Assembly: GCA_009760885.1 (NCBI GenBank) | Contig: CM019716.1 | Span: 1,803,501-1,867,500, forward strand | Length of the DNA: 64,000 nucleotides | Source: Achatina immaculata | Taxonomy: Eukaryota > Mollusca > Gastropoda > Stylommatophora > Achatinidae | Direction: 5' to 3' | Shown here: positions 56,831 through 64,000 of the stretch, in pieces | How the letters are laid out: each line of letters begins with the position of its first letter | How positions within the stretch are numbered: the first letter of the stretch is position 1 | Translations under genes and position numbers: made by a program | Notes under the pieces: generated by a model | The model's input: only the letters and a program-made list of their open reading frames with translations | The model's database searches: none | Told to the model about the DNA's origin: nothing

Positions 56831-57231
56831 CTGAAGTTAAAAAAAGGGAAAACAAAATGGCGAATGCTGTTGGCGACGGAACTGTGGTATTGTCTATACA
56901 TGTGTGGGCGGCATGATGAAAACTTTGTAATACTTCTGTGAGAGACAGTGGGGGTGGGGGTGGGGGAGGGGAGGTACGGAATGTTGGCAAGAACTGCGAC
57001 AAATGTCGTCTCCATCACTCTTCCGCGAAACTACCTGGAAAATGATTGTAAGACTCGCCGAGAAGCAAGGGGGAAAAACCCCCCAAAAAGCGTGGTACCC
57101 GTCATGTTTGAGTGATTTAAGAAGCCAAGTACTGTCAGCACGCCAACAAGTATACGCCCCCCTCCTCATAAGACGCAGATCTCTGATGAACACATCACTG
57201 ATGTTTGAAGGATACATCAGCTTCCCATGGA

Positions 57232-57895
57232 TAAGCTGCACTTGCCTGGGACTTGAACGCTTGGCGCAGGCTATAGGGCTTAAACTAGCTTGGCGCAGGT
57301 TCTAACTAGAGTTAGCTGCACTTGCCTGGGGCTTAACCTAGCTTGGCGCAGGTTCAATGGTTTGAACAATCTCGGTGCAGATTCTATGGCTTGAACAATC
57401 TCGGCGCAGGTTCTATGGCTTGAACAAGCTCGGCGCGGGTTCTACAGCTTAAACTAGCTTGGCGCAGATTCTAACTAGAGTTAGCTGCACTTGCCTGGGG
57501 CTTAACATAGCTTGGGATAGGTTATAGGGCTTAAACTAGCTTGGCGCAGGTTACAGTGCTTAAACTAGCTTGGCGCAGGTTCTAGCTAGAGTTAGCTGCA
57601 CTTGCCTGGGGCTTAACATAGCTTGGGGCAGGTTATAGGACATAAGCTAGCTTGGCGCAGGTTCTAACTACAGTTAGCTGCTCTTGCCTGGGGCTTAACC
57701 TAGCTTGGTACAGGTTCTTTGGCTTGAACAATCTCGGTGCAGGTTCTAGGGCTTGAACAAGCTCGGCGCAGGTTCTATGGCTTGAACAAGCTCGGCGTAG
57801 GTTCTATGGCTTAAACTAGCTTGGCGCAGGTTCTATGGCTTGAACTAGCTTGGCGCAGGTTCTAGGGCTTAAACTAGCTTGGCGAATGTACTAAC
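57232..57895. repeat. About 28-bp minisatellite with higher-order units, related to a tRNA-like promoter
   Basis: The core unit, cttgaacaagctcggcgcag followed by gttctatgg, varies as cttaaactagcttggcgcag. Every three to six units there is an insert containing gttagctgcacttgcctggg. At the left edge, on -, the same words form gcgttcaagtcccaggcaag, with a good B-box motif (gttcaagtccc). Confidence 0.9.
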
Positions 57896-58195
57896 TACAG
57901 TTTGTTGAGATGGCATCATCCCATCTTCATCAGCTCACTCCATAAAAAGAAGAAAGCTGCTGCTGAGCTTGTTAGTATTGTCATCTATTACGAAGAATGT
58001 CATCGTCATCATTATCGTCGTTGCTACTGGGCAGAAGAGCAAGATTCTGGTCTGTCATAAAGTTTTTCAGAACAGGAACGCATTTTTCAAAATGAGAAAC
58101 AGTGAACCTTTCACACATTAAAGAAATTTAGCACGGTGTTGTGTGACAAACAGCAGACAAAGCACTTAGACGTAAGGAAAAGAAAACTGACAAGA
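57896..58195. other. Stretch with no gene seen
   Basis: Non-repetitive sequence with (cat)-rich patches near 57990-58015. No coding-like frame. Confidence 0.45.
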
Positions 58196-58300
58196 GAATT
58201 ATTTACCTGGTACTCAAACCACTATACTCCGACAAGGTGCGCAGCCGTCTAGTCTCTAGAAACGGAGCACTATCTGCTCGGCCATTTTATACCTCCAAAA
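58196..58300 (-). mobile_element. tRNA-related SINE head fragment
   Basis: The + strand gagaattatttacctggtac, then gcagccgtctagtctctaga, matches the palindrome at 1-95 (acctgggattcgaac, gcagccgtctagcc). On - it gives a decayed B box and a tRNA-like body. Confidence 0.55.
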
Positions 58301-59239
58301 AAAAAAAGTTGCTTGAAATGCCGAGTCTTTGAAGCGGCCGAAGTCAATTGTTACACCCAGAAAGGAAACGGGTTCATAACATAGAAATTCTGTGGCTTAA
58401 CATCAGAACGGGAACAAAGGGTATGTCGGTGACAAGAGAGTTAATGGAGACAATGTGGAAGTTATATTTTAAAAAAGGCCAGCTTAAGGGACCTGCATCT
58501 TTCAAAATGGCTGTAAAAGGCGAAGCTGCTTGCTTGAATGTGTGCTTTAGGAGATAAAAGGCTGAGGAGCATGGTGCAGTTTTACAAATCGTGAAATGGC
58601 TCAGAAGAACAAGAATAACAACAGTCCAATATTTTTGCCAACATATGTCTTTGTCAAGGACATCAGAAAGCACAATACAAACATATGAATACACACCAAA
58701 ACACTTATCTGCGATCCACCCTTTGGAGAAAATGAACACAGACTGCCACAGACGGAAGTGGAAATATTGGTAGTGAAAGAGTCAGCCAAGTGTGGAATAT
58801 GATGAGCTAGAACAGTGGTTCCCAACCTGGGGTACGTGCACCCCTGGGAGGTAGGCAGGCAAGACGTTTATGAGTTCGCGAGAAAAAGTTGGATAATGAC
58901 GAGAAATATCTAAAAAGGACAAGAACTATAATTCTAACAATTTTGCTAATGTGAAGGGGTACAGTTTATGGAAGTAGACTGCCAAGGGGAACATAAGCGG
59001 AAGGTTTGGAGTCACTTATCTAGAAGCTAGAATAGCATAGACTTTAGAGAGAAAAAAGACGTTGAACAGGGAAACATATACAAAATGGAGAATAACAATT
59101 AAAAGAAAAAAAATTCTACAGAGAAAGTTGAAAATTACAACCCGCTGGGTTCAGACACGCAACCAGTAGAGAAGTGGGCAGTTGCTGTCCCATGAGCCGC
59201 CCCTAGATCACTCTGCTCCTCTGGCACAGGTCAAATGTG
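58301..59239. other. Stretch with no recognised gene
   Basis: An open frame on + (58348-58557) has mixed composition but no known motif or splice context, so it is not called. Confidence 0.4.
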
Positions 59240-59770
59240 GATGAAACAAAAGCTCCCAGAGCTGAAAGGATGGAAAACAAAAATAATCTGACAGATAAAC
59301 AAAGGAAACTGCTGGCCATCAAACACACAGAGGAACACTTCCCAGCCAGCAACTAGAGCTGTGTTTACTCACGCAACAGGAAAAAACGGCGGGATGGGAG
59401 GGGGGTTACTCATTGAACTAGCTAACGGGGAACACAGAGAAATATCAATACCAACAGGGCAATCCTCCAGCAGCTACACAGCAGAAGCAGGAGTCCTCAA
59501 AGCTGCAGCAGAAGCTGTCATGAGAGAACAAAACTGTCAGATAAAACATTTCTCGTTAACAATACTAAAGAGTCACAGAAACAAGGAAACCAGTGACCTA
59601 CGAACAGAAATGCACCAGCTACACACATGGTTCAAAAGAGCAGTAATGCGGTGGATCCCATCCCATTGTGGTAAACCCAGAAACAAAACAGCCCAGACAC
59701 CCAGGTGAAAGAAGAAGGTAAAATACCACAGACAGAAACCAACATAACAACTGAGGAGGCCAAAACCCTG
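59240..59770 (+). mobile_element. LINE-type RNase H domain fragment
   Basis: The frame contains NGGMGGGLLIELANGEHREI, then SSSSYTAEAGVLKAAAEAV, which matches the RNase H helix carrying the catalytic glutamate (the E in TAEAG). It ends VMRWIPSHCGKPRNKTAQ, the histidine loop usually written WIPSHCG-P-GNE-AD. The first aspartate motif is decayed (FTHATGKN). A frameshift follows at about 59705. At 59770 it is interrupted by an RTE-2 3' end. I/Jockey-type LINEs often carry such a domain after the reverse transcriptase. Confidence 0.78.
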
Positions 59771-60133
59771 ATCAGTCAGTCAGTCACTTGCATGTCCCTC
59801 GCGGAACTTTGCCTCCGTAACAGCTCTTCTGTAGGCCTCTCGGTTGTAAGCAAGATGCCCTGCTGCTGATGCATCCATTTACAGACTATCAACGATGTTT
59901 CGCAGCCATCTTCACTTTGGTCTTCCTCTCTTTCTTTTTCCTATTATGTACCCTTCCAAGACGGTCTTCTCTACATTGTCATGACGTTTAATGTGTCCAA
60001 AATATTTTAAGTTTTCTCTGTTTAATCCTCTTTACTAGCCAGCCGTCTTCAATATTAAGTTCTTGTAGTATGGACATATTTGTTCTTTTTTGTGTCCATA
60101 ATATCTGAAGAACTCTTCTGTAGCATTCACAGA
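59771..60133 (-). mobile_element. RTE-2 family LINE 3' end
   Basis: The + strand starts with an (agtc)n tail (59771-59787) and continues ttgcatgtccctcgcggaac. It reaches the complement of tgctacagaagagttcttca at about 60130. It is the same 3' end as at 8993, 46384 and 53236. Confidence 0.88.
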
Positions 60134-61254
60134 TAAAATCTAAAAAATGTTCACGTTAAGAAAATTATTGTATTGTCTGTATTTTGTACCGTGTTTCTAT
60201 GTTCGATCTGTGTACTAGCAATTCACTTTAGAATGTTCAGAAAATCGACCGATCAGTTCTAGAGAACTGAAGACCAATTTCAGGGACTATTTTCATCTCA
60301 ATTTCTTACTGCAATAACGGTTACGCAAAAAAAAAGCGGAAAAAAGTTTTCAAGAAAATGGCTTCGATCTTGCAACCTTTGGATTCGCCCTTGGACAGAT
60401 CAGATCAATCTAACTTCGGCACGCAAACCTCCCATTCCACGTTGTGTCCCACGAGACATTCAAGTCAAGAAGCATTTTGTATTCTCGGTGTCAGTTTCCC
60501 TTTTGTTGATGGTTTCCCATATTTACAGGGGCAGTGTCCAATCCCAGGTACGTGTTCCAATGCCATCAAGAGTGACATGGAAAATACATGACGCGGACGG
60601 CGATAAACAGATACAAATTGAAAGGACGTAGAAAAAAACCCATCTTGTTTCAGTATCCCTCTACCAGGCTTTCAGACGTCCACTCAAGGACAACGCACAG
60701 TGGCTCGTGCTGGCTCGTGATGGCTCGTTCATTTTTTTATTAGCCGGATTAGGACATCACAAAGAACGCATATTCACTTTCGAGTTAAATATAACGCTAA
60801 CTAAAATGAGTACAAACTGGGAAAGAGTTCTTAAAAACAAATTAGCCTTGAAAAAGCCTATTGCTGCCTATTACTAGACTAAGACTCAAAAATCTCCAGA
60901 GACCCGACGCCATCGGCTGACTGACTGCTCCTGCTGTCTACTTCCGCTTTATATCTTTTCTTGTTGCTGGCCATTGACGTCAAGTTTTCCATAGGGATCC
61001 CTTATTTAAAAATACACAATTTCTTATGGCGACTTCCCTTTTTAACCTGCAGATTTCCTCATGAGTTTGAGATTAAGGATATTCTGTGACATTACACACA
61101 TCTTTCAGATAAATAGTTCACATCTTTCATAATAATTTCTACTTCCCAGCATCTTCGTGACCTCTGTCGACTGCCTCAAAGTTCCTCGGTCAAAAGGCAA
61201 CAATAAAATTAGGTGAGACATGCCTCTATCTGTCCCAGTACGTGTAGCAGTACA
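60134..61254. other. 1.1-kb stretch with no gene seen
   Basis: An open frame on + (60358-60591) lacks motifs. A ggctcgtgctggctcgtgat small repeat lies near 60702-60727. Confidence 0.4.
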
Positions 61255-61370
61255 GTATGCTAATACTTTGTTACGTGTCCCGGTTCACTAAGTATGTTAA
61301 TACTTTGTTACGTGTCCCGGTTCACTAAGTATGTTAATACTTTGTTACGTGTACCGGTTCACTAAGATAT
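61255..61370. repeat. 37-bp tandem repeat, 3 copies
   Basis: The unit taatactttgttacgtgtcc followed by cggttcactaagtatgt occurs three times with one or two changes. Confidence 0.92.
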
Positions 61371-62569
61371 AATAAATTAAACAGTAAGAAAGGGTCAACA
61401 TGAACCTAGCTTGTCTGATCACCGGGTTTAGCCAGGGTGAGCTGGCTGGAAGATGATGGTGAGAAGGCTTACACGGACAGTGTGTGAGTTTAAATCTTGT
61501 CTAGCAAGGATAGCCTGACTGAGATTTGTTCCTGCGCGAGGATGGACAGCGTCCGTTTCACTGTCAATATGTTGAAAGAACAGCCCCTTGTCTATATCAA
61601 ACCCACTGTACTTGTTGCTTGGCTTCCATGTTCTTGTGTTTATCTCAATTAAGAACAGAAGTAAAGATGAAGCATTTCTTGATTGATGCTGGTTATCTGT
61701 GGTATGATCGAACATAACAACAGAACTCAAAATACACACACCACTACTGGACCACGGTGTCATAAACATATGCGACTATCCAGGAATTCAGCTCAAGCTA
61801 TTTGCTGCTGTTCTCGTGAGAGTTTTCTGCTACTGTTCTTGTACAACTTTCACCGACGATTACACGTTTGTGACTGTTATTTTACAAGCTTCTTAGAATC
61901 TTGACGACTTTTGGGGGGGGGGGGGCAAAGAACAAAAATATGGAGTTGTTAAGAATTATTTATGGCCAAGAAGCAACGTTAGAGGTAACATATGGACTGA
62001 TTTGAAAGTCGACGTTCAGCGAGCTGTGGAAGATAATATGGCGTTGTCAATAAAAACCATACAGTTAGAATAATTCTGTCATGCCAAGAGCCGTGACAGA
62101 GTGATGAAAATGCACTCGATGAAAAAGTTGAAGGAAAAAGAGCAAGAGGACGACAAAAAATTATGTAGACTGATGGACAACAAAAAGAGAGGGACAGGAT
62201 TAAGTTTGGCTGACTGCATTGTGTAAAAAATGAGACAAAAAAGTTGCAGCCAATCCTCCGGGGGGGGGGGGGGGGAAGACACATGATGATGATGGCGTCG
62301 AATCTTTAGATTGTTCTAGCTTGTCAATTTCGAGTGAAGTTTTAGACAGCAATTAGAAGTGGCAAGCGACAGAAACGAAGCAATATTATGCAAATAAGGG
62401 GGGAATTGGACATGCTGTTTACAAGATACGACGCGTGTAACGTCAATGGGACGGAGTTTAGAGAGGAGAAACCTTCACGAAGAAGGTCCAGATGGAACTC
62501 TACTCACGGGTAAACTGTGAGACAAAAACCAGCATTTTGGCAAGAATAAGCAGCTGAGCTCAAATGTCA
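61371..62569. other. Stretch with no recognised gene
   Basis: G-runs occur near 61912-61924 and 62261-62275. Short open frames lack motifs. Confidence 0.4.
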
Positions 62570-62762
62570 AGGTTGATAAACTAGGACCAGCCAGGACTGA
62601 CAAACTAGGACCAGCCAGGACTGACAAATTAGGATCAGCCAAGACTGACAAACTAGGACCAGCCAGGACTGACAAATTAGGATCAGCCAAGACTGACAAA
62701 CTAGGACCAGCCAGGACTGACAAATTAGGATCAGTCAATCCTGACAAACTAGGACCAGCAAA
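62570..62762. repeat. 25-bp minisatellite, about 8 copies
   Basis: The unit gactgacaaactaggaccag (then ccagg) alternates with a variant having attaggatcagccaa. The last copy ends gaccagcaaag, the same words as the unit of the array at 63744-63903. Confidence 0.93.
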
Positions 62763-63743
62763 GTGTAGAACTCGTTTTGTGCAAGTTTACATGTTATAAT
62801 CATTGGGAAGAATATCTTCTCAAGATGGTTTACAGACCAAAATTTCTCTTGGCATATGCTACAGTACTAGAGGCCAGTCTAACTCATCCATTGGACTACC
62901 AACCCAGGCTCTCACTCCTTGGCCTATTGTGTGCTAATTGTGCATAAAATCAGCTCAAGCATTATAATCAGTACAACAATACATGTGACACGCAATGCAA
63001 AATCACTAAGTCTGAATTCAACAATGGTCAATTTTAATCCCACAATTTTAACCACAACAACCGCATACAAACTGACACTGACAAATCAACATGGCATCAA
63101 TACATTATTCATGAATATAGACAGAACAATGTGATACATAAATCAATGAAAATTCAAAATAATTCAAACGTAATACCAAATAATAATGAAACTTCTCAGG
63201 TCTGCAATATTAATATTGTGAACTCTTATGTACCTGAGGTCGCCAGCTCTCTGGGCCCGATATGTGGCATCCTCCACGAATATGTGTGCAACTGCACTTT
63301 AATCTCCGCAGTCATTGCTGCCATTGCCTACATTAATATAATCTGTATTGATGCAAACATATGATCACTCTACACGAACAGCATACAGAAAAACCATACA
63401 TGTTACCAAACCAGTATGCAGAGAAAACCACATTGGAATCAGACATATAATTTTCATATCTACAACTAATAACACGAACCCTACATCACAACTTAACTGA
63501 CATTACATAACCTACACCACATGAGGTGGGCACGGGCAGATTATAACTAAACAATCACAATAATATACACATCCATAAGCACAACGAGGACACGACGTCA
63601 CGCTGCCATGGCATGGTACGATCTGATGCAAGAAAAACTGACATCACACACTAACCCCCTAAACCTCTACCACCAACTCACGTCGACGATTACGCTTCGG
63701 TCAAGGTCGTACACCCCTCGACCCATATCGTTCGCAAAAGTGT
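62763..63743. other. AT-rich stretch with no recognised gene
   Basis: Two open frames on + (62919-63134 and 63131-63364) are Asn/Thr/Ile-rich and show no domain. I do not call them. Confidence 0.4.
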
Positions 63744-63903
63744 GACAAACTAGGACCAGCAAAGAGTGACAAACTAGGACCAGCAAAGAGTGACAAACTA
63801 GGACAAGCAAAGAGTGACAAACTAGGACACGCAAAGAGTGACAAACTAGGACACGCAAAGAGTGACAAACTAGGACCAGCAAAGAGTGACAAACTAGGAC
63901 CAA
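63744..63903. repeat. 24-bp minisatellite, about 7 copies
   Basis: The unit gtgacaaactaggaccagca (then aaga) recurs every 24 bp. Two units read gacacgc and one gacaagc in place of gaccagc. It is a sister of the 25-bp array about 1 kb to the left. Confidence 0.94.
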
Positions 63904-64000
63904 TGAAAACAATGCCTCTTTCTTTCAGTGTTCCGTGCCAACAGCTCCTCATCACCAGACAGTCAAGATTATGACGGAAATAATGACTGTCATGATAGAT

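Noticed and set aside
56894..57241. A - strand frame with FIRDLRLMRRGAYTC, resembling the end of an immunoglobulin domain, which would suit a neuregulin- or Vein-like ligand.
   Set aside because: No first Ig cysteine or tryptophan is present, and the upstream part is a B-box-like, minisatellite-related sequence. It is better explained as SINE-type sequence.
62919..63364. Two Asn/Thr/Ile-rich frames as a possible small gene.
   Set aside because: Composition follows the local AT richness. No motif, splice site or homologous copy was recognised.

Overview
The window is animal nuclear DNA: genes are split by introns with GT-AG junctions, codon-bearing sequence is sparse, and most of the DNA is transposon debris, minisatellites and microsatellites. 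The mix (RTE-like LINEs, tRNA-derived SINEs with a shared central domain, Tc1/mariner and Tigger/pogo elements, very many 24-45 bp minisatellites) suggests a lophotrochozoan, most likely a mollusc. That is inference, not proof.

Two host genes can be defended. The first, on the + strand at 9898-15585, is a complete five-exon histone H2A.Z gene of 128 codons. Its promoter carries E2F-like, CCAAT, E-box and GC-box motifs. Intron 4 holds a dead mariner element and a 39-bp minisatellite. An intact Tigger/pogo transposase gene (16512-18083) lies about 430 bp past the H2A.Z stop. The second, on the - strand, is part of an EGF-family growth-factor gene. Three phase-matched exons (52541-52328, 51726-51671, 43366-43264) encode a six-cysteine EGF domain, split between cysteines 4 and 5, followed at once by a transmembrane helix. 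Its first and last exons were not found. Two short stretches (1374-1685 + and 56710-56830 -) look like terminal coding exons of unrecognised genes.

Region by region: 1-9 kb has a tRNA-related palindrome, LINE debris, two large minisatellites, an RNase H remnant and a rearranged RTE copy. 9-20.7 kb has H2A.Z, Tigger and a broken Tc1-like element. 20.7-30.7 kb has SINE and LINE fragments, a second mariner, and a second RNase H remnant carrying its own minisatellite. 33-40.3 kb is a nested LINE graveyard, with an L1/Tx1-like element inserted in an RTE copy. 42.5-52.5 kb is the EGF-ligand gene with LINEs and SINEs in its introns. 53-64 kb holds more LINE 3' ends, an RNase H fragment, a minisatellite that appears derived from a SINE promoter, and two sister 24/25-bp arrays.

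The repeats interact. LINE families carry their own short tandem tails. Several SINEs share one central domain while their ends differ. Several minisatellites appear to have grown out of transposon sequence. No CRISPR array, operon or other prokaryotic feature is present.
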